Shown here piece by piece: positions 7,246-15,058 of a stretch of 30,910 nucleotides of DNA; positions within the stretch are counted from its first letter, which is position 1; each line of letters begins with the position of its first letter. This DNA is from QHCA01 sp003244095 (GTDB lineage: Bacteria; Actinomycetota; Actinomycetes; Mycobacteriales; QHCA01), in contig JBBQNN010000049.1 of NCBI GenBank assembly GCA_038329965.1, forward strand, positions 1-30,910, read 5' to 3'. The notes under the pieces are model-generated. The model worked only from the letters and a program-made list of their open reading frames with translations. It was not told the DNA's origin and searched no databases. The translations under genes were made by a program, and so were the position numbers.

Positions 7246-7550
7246 GCGTCGAGCTGCTGTACATCGACGGCTGCCCGTCCTGGCGGGCCGCCGACGACAA
7301 CCTGCAAGCGGCGCTGCACCGGGTCGGGCGCAGCGACCGGGTCGCCCATCGCATGCTGGTGACAACCGAGGAGGCCGACGCGATCGGCTTCGCCGGGTCG
7401 CCCACGGTGCTCATCGACGGGCGCGACCCCTTCGGTACGCCGGGGGCCGCCGCCGGGTTGGCCTGCCGCGTCTACCCGACCCCGGAGGGCCCGGCGGGGA
7501 CCCCGACGGTGGCCCAGCTCGAAGCCGCGCTCACCGCCGACGCCCTCTGA
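7242..7550 (+). CDS. Thioredoxin-like protein with a single motif cysteine
   Basis: A 102-residue thioredoxin-fold protein. The beta-strand-cysteine pattern VELLYIDGCPSW places Cys11 where thioredoxins have CxxC, but the second Cys is replaced by Trp. The cis-proline strand follows as GSPTVLIDGRDPF (Pro54). Another Cys lies at 75 (GLACRVYPTPEG). I know this small family from actinobacterial genomes, often near metal-resistance or redox genes. It may form mixed disulfides or bind metal rather than act as a dithiol reductase. The GTG start overlaps the preceding stop by four bases. No signal peptide is present, so it is cytoplasmic. Confidence 0.8.
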   Translation: MSVELLYIDGCPSWRAADDNLQAALHRVGRSDRVAHRMLVTTEEADAIGFAGSPTVLIDGRDPFGTPGAAAGLACRVYPTPEGPAGTPTVAQLEAALTADAL

Positions 7551-7622
7551 GGCCCGCTGAGGCCGGTTGGAGGCCGACTTGCCGGGCTGGCGCGCCTGCG
7601 GTCACCGGCCCAATATGAGGTC

Positions 7623-8852
7623 ATGACGAGTGGGCCCGCACCGCCGCACAGGGCGCCGGTCGGCATCGGCCCGCGGCTGTTGTGGCTGCCGGCCGGGCTG
7701 TACGCGGCCGAGGCGGTCGCCCTGCTGGCGGCCCTGTTCACGGTCGCCGATCCGGCCATGCCGACGCTGCTCGTCGGTGGCGTCTCTGCCGGGCTGCTCC
7801 TGCTCGCCGCCGCTGCGGTCGCCTCGCGCCGGCCCGCCGGGCACGCCGTGGCGGTCGTCCTCGGGGCACTGTTCGCGACGGCCGCGCCCGTGGCCCTGGC
7901 CACCACCGACCTGACGGCCGGTGCCGGCCTCGCGGTGGCAATGCTCACCGCGTTTCCCTTGGGGCTGCTGCTGGCGCCGGCGGTGCTGTGCTGGCGGCGA
8001 CCGCTGCCACGCGGTGACGGCCTGCCCTGGCCGGAGGGCTGGCGCCGCCAGGCGGCCGCGGGTGTCACGCGGGTCGTCGGTCCGGTCGTCGTCATCGCCG
8101 TGGTGCTGGCCGACGCCGTCATCCAGGGCCGGGCCGGCTCGCCGGGCGTGGCGCTGGCGGTGTTCGGCGGCGGCCTGCTGTTCGCCGGGCTGTCCTTCGC
8201 CGGCCTGCCTCGGGGCGAAGGAGTCGTCGCGCCCCCGCTCGCGGTGGGCGCGGGCACGCGCCAGGTCGGTGGGGTCGGCTTCGCCGCTTCAGCCAGGTAT
8301 CCGGTCGGCGTGCTCCTGGCGAGCAGCGGCCTGGCGGTGATCCTGGCCGGCGGTGCAGTCCTCATGCAGGGCCCGGGCCGGGTGGTCGCCGGCGCGTCTG
8401 CCGGGCTCGCCGCCGTGGCGATCGCCGTCCTCTCGGTCAGCCGGGCCAACACCGAGCCCCGGCTGCTGCTGGCGCCCGATGTCGTCGTACTGATCGCGGG
8501 AACGGCCTCGTGGACGGTGCCCTGGCCGGCGGTCGCCGCCGTACTGGCCTTCGACCAGACGACCTACGGCCCCGGGGGCAGCGTGCACGTGCCGTTCATC
8601 GGCCTGATCGCGAACCCGCCCGAGGCCATCCGGATCGGTGACGGCCGGGACCGGCGGGTCAAGCCGCCGGCGCGGCGGGCCGACGCGGACGTGTACTTCC
8701 CGGTCCGCTCGCTCGACGCCGATCCGGTGCTGGTGTTGTGGACGCTGCGCTTCTACGCGGCCAGCCCCTTCGCCCGCCAGGAGCTTGCCGACGGCCGGGC
8801 CCGGCGCCGGCTGCACGACCGCGACCTCAAGACGCCACCTGTACCGGTGTAG
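7623..8852 (+). CDS. Multi-pass membrane protein of unknown function
   Basis: A 409-residue integral membrane protein. Hydrophobic segments occur at about residues 18-42, 45-66, 72-90, 98-120, 143-163, 168-190, 220-245 and 250-270, giving seven or eight helices. After these comes a soluble C-terminal part of about 130 residues (ASWTVPWPAVAAVLAFDQTTYG onward) that could be a small PH-like domain; this is a guess from strand pattern only. ATG 7623 lies six nt behind CAATAT and has no good ribosome site, so it may be leaderless. Its last 26 nt overlap the 3' end of the convergent FtsK-like gene. No transport or enzyme motif is recognised. Confidence 0.75.
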   Translation: MTSGPAPPHRAPVGIGPRLLWLPAGLYAAEAVALLAALFTVADPAMPTLLVGGVSAGLLLLAAAAVASRRPAGHAVAVVLGALFATAAPVALATTDLTAGAGLAVAMLTAFPLGLLLAPAVLCWRRPLPRGDGLPWPEGWRRQAAAGVTRVVGPVVVIAVVLADAVIQGRAGSPGVALAVFGGGLLFAGLSFAGLPRGEGVVAPPLAVGAGTRQVGGVGFAASARYPVGVLLASSGLAVILAGGAVLMQGPGRVVAGASAGLAAVAIAVLSVSRANTEPRLLLAPDVVVLIAGTASWTVPWPAVAAVLAFDQTTYGPGGSVHVPFIGLIANPPEAIRIGDGRDRRVKPPARRADADVYFPVRSLDADPVLVLWTLRFYAASPFARQELADGRARRRLHDRDLKTPPVPV

Positions 8853-11800
8853 TGGCACCGCGCACCGCCAGCACGCCCCGGCCGGCTCGTTGCGCCAGCC
8901 CGCGCGGCAGTCGTACGCCCAGCAACTCGCCGTCCATCGGCCCGGACGGGCTGAGCAGGAGGCCGGCCTTGTTGCGTCGCGCCTCCACCGTGATGCCGCG
9001 GTAGGTGGTGATCAGTTCGTCGGTCACCCCGGCCAGCACCAGCGCCCAGGGCCGGTCGCCCGCGTCGCGCAGCAGCTCGCTGAGCACGGCCTCCATCTCG
9101 GTGTCCAGCAGCTCCCCGGTGTCGTCGGCGAGGACGACCAGCGGTCCGGACACCCCAGCGATGGCCGCCGCCAGGTCCCGCGCACCGGAGGGCAGGTACG
9201 GGCCCAGGACGCCGGGCAGGCCGCGCAGGGGCGAGCGCCGCGGGGTGACCGTCGCGACGGCCGTGCCGTGCTCGACGCACCACCGCGCCATCGTCAGCAG
9301 CGCGGTCGACCGGCCGGACCGCTGCGGGCCGGATACCAGGAACGCCGGTCCCGCCTCCGCCAGGTCGATCCCCACCGGAGCCAGCTCGTCGCCGCCCAGC
9401 CCGATGGCCGTCCACAGCGGCCCGCGCAAGTCTGCGGTCTCCGCCAGTTGCGCGTACGGCACGCGCTCGGGCAACGACTCGACCCGCATCGGCCCTCGCT
9501 GGGGTGCCAGACCGTGCGCCCGCTGGGTCGCTGCCCCCGCCAGCCGCGCCAGCTCGGCGACCTGCGCCGGCCCCGAGGGGTCGGCCGAGAGCAACGCCAC
9601 CTGGACCTCCTCGGCCGGGTCACCCGGGAGCAGCCCCTGGCCGGGGCGCAGGGTCCGCGGCACCTGGCGCAGTGACAGCCCGGCCAGCGAGTAGTCCATC
9701 GGGTCGGCCATCCGCAGGATCAGCCGGCCGGCGACCAGCGACGAGACGCGGCCGGTGAGCACGCTCCGGTCGCCCGCGACGACCGCCCGCAGCCCCATGG
9801 CGGCACCCTCGCGCAGCAGGCCGAGCAGTACCTCGACCGGACGGCCCGAGTCGACGTCCTCATAGGCCGCCAGGAAGCCCTCCCAGCCGTCGAGGAGCAG
9901 CACCAGCCACGGCATCCGGTCGGCCGGCGCGGCGGCGGCCCGCTGCTCGGCGAGCGACCCGAACCCGCCCCGGCCGAGCACCTGTTGGCGCCGGCCGACC
10001 TCGGCGGCGAGCCGGGTGAGCAACCGGTCGCCCCGGTCGACCTCGGCACGGCTCACGGCAGCGCCGCAATGCGGCAGGGCCGCCACCGGTAGCAGGCCAC
10101 CGCTGGCGCAGTCGAGGGCATAGACGTGCACGTCGGCCGGGTCGGTGTCCGCGGCGATCGCCCCAGCCACGGTGCGCAGCAGGGTGGTCCGCCCGCTGCC
10201 GGGGCCGCCCGCTGCGAGCAGGTGGCCGCCGCCGGCGAGGTCGAGGGCGAACGCTGCCCGCGCCTGCGCGGCGGGCAGGTCGACCAGCCCCACCGCCAGG
10301 GCCTCGGGCTCGGCCGGCGGCAGGTCGCACCGGGCGAGGACGGCTGGCAGCGGCGGCAGCCACGGGCTGCGGGCGGCCGCGATGCCCGACGAGCGAGCGG
10401 CCTGGCGCAGGGCCGCCACCAACACTGTCAGGTCGGTAGGGCCGGCGTCGGCGATGTTCGCAGGCGCCGGTGGGGGCGCCTCACCGGCGGTCTCCCAGGC
10501 CAGCGGGCTGGCGGTCGCCGGCACGTTGACCGCACTGGGTGCCGGGCCGGCCACCCGGGCGGCCTGGAAGGTCACGACGCCGCCGGAGCCGGCCCGGCAG
10601 CAGGCGCGACCCGGTGTAGCCGGGCCGATCAGAGCGGCGGACTTGCTGTCGATGACGTCCTGCGACTCGGCCGGGTCGGTCACCCGCAAGGCGATGCGCA
10701 GGTTGGTGTTGGCCCGGATCTCGGCCGAGACGACGCCGGCGGGACGCTGGGTGGCCAGGACCAGGTGAACGCCGAGGGATCGCCCGCGGCGCGCGATGTC
10801 GACCAGCCCGGTCACGAAGTCGGGGAGCTCCTGCACCAGCGAGGCGAACTCGTCGATGACGATCACCAGGCGCGGCAGCCGCTCGCGTGAGCCGGCCGGC
10901 GCGGCGAGGAAGTCCTCGAGGTCCTTGCAGCCGGCGGCCTGCAGGGCCCGCTCGCGCCGCTTGAGCTCGGCGTCCAGCGAAGCGAGGGCGCGCTCGGTCA
11001 GGTGACCGTCGAGGTCGGTCACCATGCCCACGGTGTGCGGCAGGCGCGCGCAGTCGGCGAACGCCGAGCCGCCCTTGTAGTCGACCAGTACGAAGCACAG
11101 CTCGTCCGGCCGGTTGACCACCGCCAGCGAGGCGACCAGCGTCTGCAGCAGCTCGGACTTGCCGGCGCCGGTCGTCCCGGCGACCAGCGCATGCGGCCCG
11201 TCGCGGCGCAGGTCGATGCCGAACGGCCCGTCGGGGGCCACCCCCAGCACGGCGGCCGTCGATCCCCCCGCACCCTCCCACCGGGCCGCGATCAGCTCCG
11301 CGGCACCGGGCCTTTGCGGGTCGGGTTTCGGTGGATCGCAGAGGCCGAGCAGGCCGAGCAGGTCGAGCAGCCGGGCGGTGTCCGGCAGGGCGGCCTGGCT
11401 CCCGTCGGGGGTGGCGTCGCGCAGCGGCGCCAGCCCGCGGGCGAACCGCTCGGCCCACTCCGGCGAGACGAGGTCGGCCAGGGCGTCGGTGACGGGCGGG
11501 TGGCCGGCCCGGCGCAATTGCAGCCGGGTGCCCACAGCCCCGGTGACGACGGCTGTCGCGCCGCACTCGGCGGGCAGCGCGAGCGGGTCGCCGGCCAGGC
11601 AGATCGCATAGATCCCCACCCGTGGCCCCTCGGCCAGCAACCGGGCCACCCCGGCCACCGCGCGCAGCGCCCGGGCGCCGTCGAGGAGCAGGACGGTCGA
11701 CGGCCCGGCCCAGTCGCCGGCGCCTTGCCGCCCCGCCGACGCGGTCCTGACCTCGAGGCACACCACCAGCTCGGCGACGCGCGCCGCGACCTGCTCCTCG

Positions 11801-13143
11801 GTGCACCCGGCCAGCAGGGCGCATGCCTGGCCGGAGCCGGGTAGCAGGTGCGGCAACCACCGCGCCCAGCCCCACTGCTCTGCGGCGGTCCCGTCGGCCA
11901 CAGGCTCGTCCTGCGCGCAGAGCACGACGAGGGAGAGGTCGCGCGGGCTGTGCAACGCGGCCAGCTGGGCCAGGCCATGCCGGGCCAGCCCCTGGACCGC
12001 CCGCCGCGGGCCGGCCAGGCCCAGCACGCCCACCTCGCGCAGCGGCACGGTGAGCGGCACCGCGGCCACCGCTGGATGCTGCGGTGCCTCCTCGACAGAC
12101 CCGGTCAGCACGGTCAGCCGGGCCGGCAGGTCGGCCGTACCCAGCCGCAGGGTGAGCGCGTCGGGATCGCCCGGTCGGCGCTCCCACAGCCGGGGCAACG
12201 GCCCGGTGGCGATCAGCTGGAGCGCGGCGGCGTCGGGGCACTCCGCCCGGCGCGCCGTGGCTTCCTCGGCCAACCCGGCCGCGACCGCGGCCAGCGCAGC
12301 GCTCTTGTCGGTCGCGTACCGGGCCCGCGCCCGGCGTTGCGTGCGACGACCGCCGACCCGGTCGCTGAGCACGTTGGCCCCGAGCATGACCGGCGACAGC
12401 AACATGAACAGAGCGAAGGTCCACGAGCCCATCGCCTTCACCATCACCGCCCCGATCACGAGCGGGATCAGCATCGCCAGCACGGGGAACTTCGGGTTGT
12501 CGCGCTCCTCCGGCGGTGCCGGCAGCCGTACGACAACCTCTGGGGGTCGCTGGAGCAGTCGCGGTGGACGGTTGACGTCGAGGTGGCCGGCGCCGTCGGC
12601 CAGCACGGCGGCCGGCGCCTCGCCGGGGCCACCGAGCCGCAGGGTCGACTCACCGGCGCGCAGCAGGGCACCGGGTGACAACATCAGCGGCTCGGCCCCG
12701 ACATGGGTGCCGTCGACCGACGTGCCGTTGGTCGACGCCGCATCTCCCACGCTGACGGCCTCCGCCGTCACGGTCAGCGTGGCATGGACGCGGGACAGGT
12801 CGGGGTCGGCTAGTCGGATCTGGGCTGCGGGTCCGCGGCCGAGCGTCAGCGTGCCGGGGTGCAGCGCATAAACACCGCCGGCGTCGGGGCCGCCGGCGAC
12901 CAGCAACTGCCGCAGCCCGCTCGTCGGTGCGACCGGGGCGGGGCCGCCGAGCGCCAGCACCGCGCCGTCGGTCAGTGGCGGGCGGCCCAGCGGAGAGTCG
13001 TCGGGCACCGGCCGATCGCCGACGTACGGCTGGCCGCCCCCGGCGGTGAGCGCCCGTACCTGATCAAGAACCGACGACAGGGGCGCACCCGCCGCAGCGA
13101 CGATCTCGATGTCGTGACCGTTCACGGACAGGCGCAGGTGCAT
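8827..13143 (-). CDS. FHA-FtsK/SpoIIIE ATPase, type VII secretion EccC/EssC-like
   Basis: A 1438-residue membrane-anchored translocation ATPase. In order: an N-terminal beta-rich domain (1-68) that may be a first FHA- or ubiquitin-like domain; an FHA domain (about 85-170; LGRGP, SRVHA, STNGTSVDG); two membrane helices (about 219-257); and three FtsK/SpoIIIE ATPase domains. Domain 1 is canonical, with Walker A GTTGAGKS (656-663), Walker B LVIVIDEF (759-766) and ATQRPAGVV (797-805). Domains 2 and 3 have degenerate P-loops with Arg in place of Lys (GGPGSGRTT about 979-987; GPQRSGRST about 1272-1280). An FHA part before the membrane helices is the layout of firmicute EssC rather than mycobacterial EccC. 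The start at 13143 has GACAAT seven nt upstream and no Shine-Dalgarno site. A WXG100 gene lies 1 kb away, but no EccB, EccD, EccE or mycosin gene is in the window. Confidence 0.9.
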   Translation of the reverse strand: MHLRLSVNGHDIEIVAAAGAPLSSVLDQVRALTAGGGQPYVGDRPVPDDSPLGRPPLTDGAVLALGGPAPVAPTSGLRQLLVAGGPDAGGVYALHPGTLTLGRGPAAQIRLADPDLSRVHATLTVTAEAVSVGDAASTNGTSVDGTHVGAEPLMLSPGALLRAGESTLRLGGPGEAPAAVLADGAGHLDVNRPPRLLQRPPEVVVRLPAPPEERDNPKFPVLAMLIPLVIGAVMVKAMGSWTFALFMLLSPVMLGANVLSDRVGGRRTQRRARARYATDKSAALAAVAAGLAEEATARRAECPDAAALQLIATGPLPRLWERRPGDPDALTLRLGTADLPARLTVLTGSVEEAPQHPAVAAVPLTVPLREVGVLGLAGPRRAVQGLARHGLAQLAALHSPRDLSLVVLCAQDEPVADGTAAEQWGWARWLPHLLPGSGQACALLAGCTEEQVAARVAELVVCLEVRTASAGRQGAGDWAGPSTVLLLDGARALRAVAGVARLLAEGPRVGIYAICLAGDPLALPAECGATAVVTGAVGTRLQLRRAGHPPVTDALADLVSPEWAERFARGLAPLRDATPDGSQAALPDTARLLDLLGLLGLCDPPKPDPQRPGAAELIAARWEGAGGSTAAVLGVAPDGPFGIDLRRDGPHALVAGTTGAGKSELLQTLVASLAVVNRPDELCFVLVDYKGGSAFADCARLPHTVGMVTDLDGHLTERALASLDAELKRRERALQAAGCKDLEDFLAAPAGSRERLPRLVIVIDEFASLVQELPDFVTGLVDIARRGRSLGVHLVLATQRPAGVVSAEIRANTNLRIALRVTDPAESQDVIDSKSAALIGPATPGRACCRAGSGGVVTFQAARVAGPAPSAVNVPATASPLAWETAGEAPPPAPANIADAGPTDLTVLVAALRQAARSSGIAAARSPWLPPLPAVLARCDLPPAEPEALAVGLVDLPAAQARAAFALDLAGGGHLLAAGGPGSGRTTLLRTVAGAIAADTDPADVHVYALDCASGGLLPVAALPHCGAAVSRAEVDRGDRLLTRLAAEVGRRQQVLGRGGFGSLAEQRAAAAPADRMPWLVLLLDGWEGFLAAYEDVDSGRPVEVLLGLLREGAAMGLRAVVAGDRSVLTGRVSSLVAGRLILRMADPMDYSLAGLSLRQVPRTLRPGQGLLPGDPAEEVQVALLSADPSGPAQVAELARLAGAATQRAHGLAPQRGPMRVESLPERVPYAQLAETADLRGPLWTAIGLGGDELAPVGIDLAEAGPAFLVSGPQRSGRSTALLTMARWCVEHGTAVATVTPRRSPLRGLPGVLGPYLPSGARDLAAAIAGVSGPLVVLADDTGELLDTEMEAVLSELLRDAGDRPWALVLAGVTDELITTYRGITVEARRNKAGLLLSPSGPMDGELLGVRLPRGLAQRAGRGVLAVRGATTPVQVAS
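8834..8856. terminator. Hairpin in the overlap of two convergent 3' ends
   Basis: GCCAC (8834-8838) pairs with GTGGC (8852-8856), continued by three weaker pairs around an ACCGGT loop, with one bulged C. It covers the plus-strand TAG at 8850-8852 and lies just inside the minus-strand gene end at 8827. It may act in both directions. There is no T-tract. Confidence 0.35.
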
Positions 13144-13181
13144 GCCGAGGATTGTCGCGGAGCGGAGGTACGGTCGCAGGC
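13144..13181. promoter_or_regulatory. 38-nt divergent promoter between FtsK-like gene and kynA
   Basis: For the minus strand, GACAAT (13151-13156) lies 7 nt before ATG 13143. For the plus strand, TACGGT (13169-13174) lies 7 nt before GTG 13182. Both fit leaderless initiation. GGAGGT (13164-13169) could alternatively be a distant ribosome site for kynA. The two promoters would have to overlap each other's upstream regions. Confidence 0.5.
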
Positions 13182-13982
13182 GTGTATCCACAGGCAGCGG
13201 CGGGCCGCCAATTCGGGGAAGAGGGCAGGCGGCTCAGCTACGGCAGCTACCTGCGGCTGCCCCAGTTGCTCTCGCAGCAGGTGTTCGAGTCCGACCCGCC
13301 AGCGCACGACGAGCTGCTGTTCATCACCGTCCACCAGGTCTACGAGCTGTGGTTCGCCCAGTTGCTGCACGAGCTGGCCGACGCCCGCGACCGGATGCTG
13401 GCCGGTGACGCCTACACCCCGCGGGTTCGCCTGCAGCGCTCACATGTCATCGAGCGGGTGCTGATCGAGCAGGTCGACGTACTCGAGACCATGACTGCGC
13501 AGGACTTCCTCGCCTTCCGCAACAACCTCGCACCGGCCAGCGGATTCCAGTCGGTGCAGTTCCGCGAGTTGGAGTTCCTCTCCGGCGCCAAGGACCCCGC
13601 CTACCTCGACCGGTTGCACGACGCCGACCCCGACGAGCTGGCCCGGCTCAGGCTGCGCCTGTCCGAGCCGTCCCTGTGGGACAGCTTCCTGGCCGTGCTC
13701 GCCCGCGCCGGCTTCGACGTGTCCACACTGGACCACCGCCTCGACGCCCTCGTGGCGGTGGCGCACGACCGTACGGCTTACGGCGAGGTCTGGGACCTCG
13801 CCGAGGCGCTCATCGAGCACGACTCGCTGATGGCGCGGTGGCGGTCCCGGCACGTCCTGATGGTCGAGCGGGAGATCGGGACCAAGTCCGGTACGGGTGG
13901 CAGCACCGGTGCGCCCTACCTGCGCGGCCGCCTCGACCTGCGGTTCTTTCCCGAATTGTGGGAGCTGCGCACCCGCCTGTAG
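13182..13982 (+). CDS. kynA: Tryptophan 2,3-dioxygenase
   Basis: A 266-residue haem enzyme that oxidises L-tryptophan to N-formylkynurenine, the first step of the kynurenine route. Family marks are LSYGSYLRLPQLL, HDELLFITVHQVYELWF (42-58, active-site His51), FQSVQFRELEFLSG, the proximal haem ligand in RSRHVLMVEREIG (His224), and the substrate loop GTGGSTG (238-244). Length is slightly below the usual 280. The GTG at 13182 is preferred because TACGGT lies 7 nt upstream; a TTG at 13152 in the same frame would add ten unconserved residues. No kynB, kynU or other kynurenine gene is next to it, and it separates the secretion ATPase from the WXG100 gene. Confidence 0.93.
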   Translation: MYPQAAAGRQFGEEGRRLSYGSYLRLPQLLSQQVFESDPPAHDELLFITVHQVYELWFAQLLHELADARDRMLAGDAYTPRVRLQRSHVIERVLIEQVDVLETMTAQDFLAFRNNLAPASGFQSVQFRELEFLSGAKDPAYLDRLHDADPDELARLRLRLSEPSLWDSFLAVLARAGFDVSTLDHRLDALVAVAHDRTAYGEVWDLAEALIEHDSLMARWRSRHVLMVEREIGTKSGTGGSTGAPYLRGRLDLRFFPELWELRTRL

Positions 13983-13988
13983 AGGCCT

Positions 13989-14013
13989 CCCGGCAATGCC
14001 GGGCGCCATTGCC
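13989..14013 (+). terminator. Two mutually exclusive hairpins after kynA
   Basis: CCCGGC-AAT-GCCGGG (13989-14003) is a perfect 6-bp hairpin. Overlapping it, GGCAATG (13992-13998) pairs perfectly with CATTGCC (14007-14013) around an 8-nt loop. Only one can form at a time. The position, 6 nt behind the kynA stop, fits a factor-independent terminator without a T-tract. Confidence 0.5.
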
Positions 14014-14047
14014 GACCGGGACACGCCCCGCGACGGCCTCCAGCGCG

Positions 14048-14101
14048 CTATCCACAGATCACAAAGTCGTCGGCGCTGACCGGCCGTCCCGCACCTACCG
14101 T
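14048..14101 (+). promoter_or_regulatory. Probable promoter region of the WXG100 gene
   Basis: CTATCCACAG (14048-14057) is one of three copies of a TATCCACAG motif. TACCGT (14096-14101) could be the -10 box, with GCTGAC (14074-14079) 16 bp upstream as a poor -35 box. This would leave a leader of about 45-50 nt with a strong ribosome site at its end. Confidence 0.35.
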
Positions 14102-14155
14102 CGAATCCGACAGGGCGTCGGGCAAGCCGGGCCCTCGAACCTCAGGGAGGCCATC

Positions 14156-14452
14156 ATGCCAGGCGGAATCAAGGTCACACCGGAGCAGTTGCACCTGCTC
14201 TCCGGCAACGTGCACAAGGGGTCCACGGAGATCGCCGGCTCGCTGACGGCACTGTCCGGGCAGATCTCGCCGTTGGTGGGCGGTGACTGGGCGGGTGCGG
14301 CGTCGGTGCAGTTCAGCACGCTGTGGGAGCGGTGGCAGCGTTCGGCCAAGGAGCTCAACTCCGCCCTCAGCGGGATCAGCCAGCTGCTCGGCAGCGCCGG
14401 CACGTCCTACGCCGACGCCGAGCGGCAGATCGCCAGCAGTTTCCGCGCCTGA
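14156..14452 (+). CDS. WXG100 family type VII secretion protein
   Basis: A 98-residue ESAT-6/CFP-10-like protein, normally a secreted helical hairpin. The turn motif is W45-A46-G47 (GDWAGAASVQF), flanked by two amphipathic helices. The C-terminus carries the YxxxD/E export signal as Y85-ADA-E89. ATG 14156 follows AGGGAGG (14144-14150) by 5 nt. It is a single gene rather than the usual esxB/esxA pair, so it may form a homodimer, as known for some members. The FtsK-like ATPase about 1 kb away is the obvious candidate motor, though the two are on opposite strands and separated by kynA. The family call is firm; the pairing is inferred. Confidence 0.9.
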   Translation: MPGGIKVTPEQLHLLSGNVHKGSTEIAGSLTALSGQISPLVGGDWAGAASVQFSTLWERWQRSAKELNSALSGISQLLGSAGTSYADAERQIASSFRA

Positions 14453-14497
14453 GACCAGTTGTGGGCAGAGCGGGTCGGGTACTGGCCGCGCCGTGAT

Positions 14498-15058
14498 TCA
14501 GTGCTCGTGCTCGACCCGGTCGCTGACCCGGCGGAGGGCGGCGGCCACGGCGGCCGGCTGGTGCAGCGGGCCGGTGCCTGCGTCCGCGCCGGACTCGATC
14601 CAGTCGGCCCGGGAGCGCAGGCGCTCGGCGCCGTCGTCGTGCGGCAGGTCGAGCATGAGCACGCTGATGGCGCCCTGGGTGTCGTGCTCGTCCAGCCGGG
14701 GCGCCGTGCCGTCGCCGGCGTCCAGCACGGAGGCGACCTCCTGCCAGGCGCCGACCACGTCGCGCGCCTCGGCCTGGTCACGCGAGTGCCGGCCCAGCGC
14801 GGCCTGAGCGGGGGACTGACCGAGGCCGCCGACCGGCTCCAACACCGCCCTGCTCGCCCTGTCCTCGGCCGAGGCGGCCATGAACGACAGGTGCAGCGCG
14901 AGGAGTTCGGGCATGGTCGCCTGCCGCGCCAGAGACCGGATCAGCTTGGCAACCTCGGAGACGGACAGCCCGGAGTCGCCGCGGGCGGCCTCGACCATCC
15001 GGCGGGCGAGGTTCTCGTGCAGGTCGGCGTACGGCAAGCGCGCAACATGCTCTGCCAT
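14498..15058 (-). CDS. Protein of unknown function, 186 aa
   Basis: I do not recognise this protein. It looks soluble and mostly helical, with an N-terminal helical half (MAEHVARLPYADLHENLARRMVEAARG, then SVSEVAKLIRSLARQ) and a more polar C-terminal half ending in RRVSDRVEHEH. There is no signal peptide, membrane helix or cysteine. AGGAAAGG on the minus strand (plus 15066-15073) lies 7 nt before ATG 15058 and supports the start. It is convergent with the WXG100 gene and divergent from the Tad operon, so it could be a regulator or accessory protein of either. That is only context. Confidence 0.65.
   Translation of the reverse strand: MAEHVARLPYADLHENLARRMVEAARGDSGLSVSEVAKLIRSLARQATMPELLALHLSFMAASAEDRASRAVLEPVGGLGQSPAQAALGRHSRDQAEARDVVGAWQEVASVLDAGDGTAPRLDEHDTQGAISVLMLDLPHDDGAERLRSRADWIESGADAGTGPLHQPAAVAAALRRVSDRVEHEH

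Noticed and set aside
7548..7576. Triple GAGGCC direct repeat after the thioredoxin-like gene
   Set aside because: Short GC-rich repetition expected by composition; no structure or gene link.
10481..12424. 647-codon open frame in another minus-strand frame within the FtsK-like gene
   Set aside because: Arg/Pro/Gly-rich shadow of the real frame; all motifs are in the 1438-aa frame.
14454..14485. Terminator between the WXG100 gene and the convergent unknown gene
   Set aside because: Only a 5-bp stem (CCAGT/ACTGG) with a loop of more than 20 nt; too weak.
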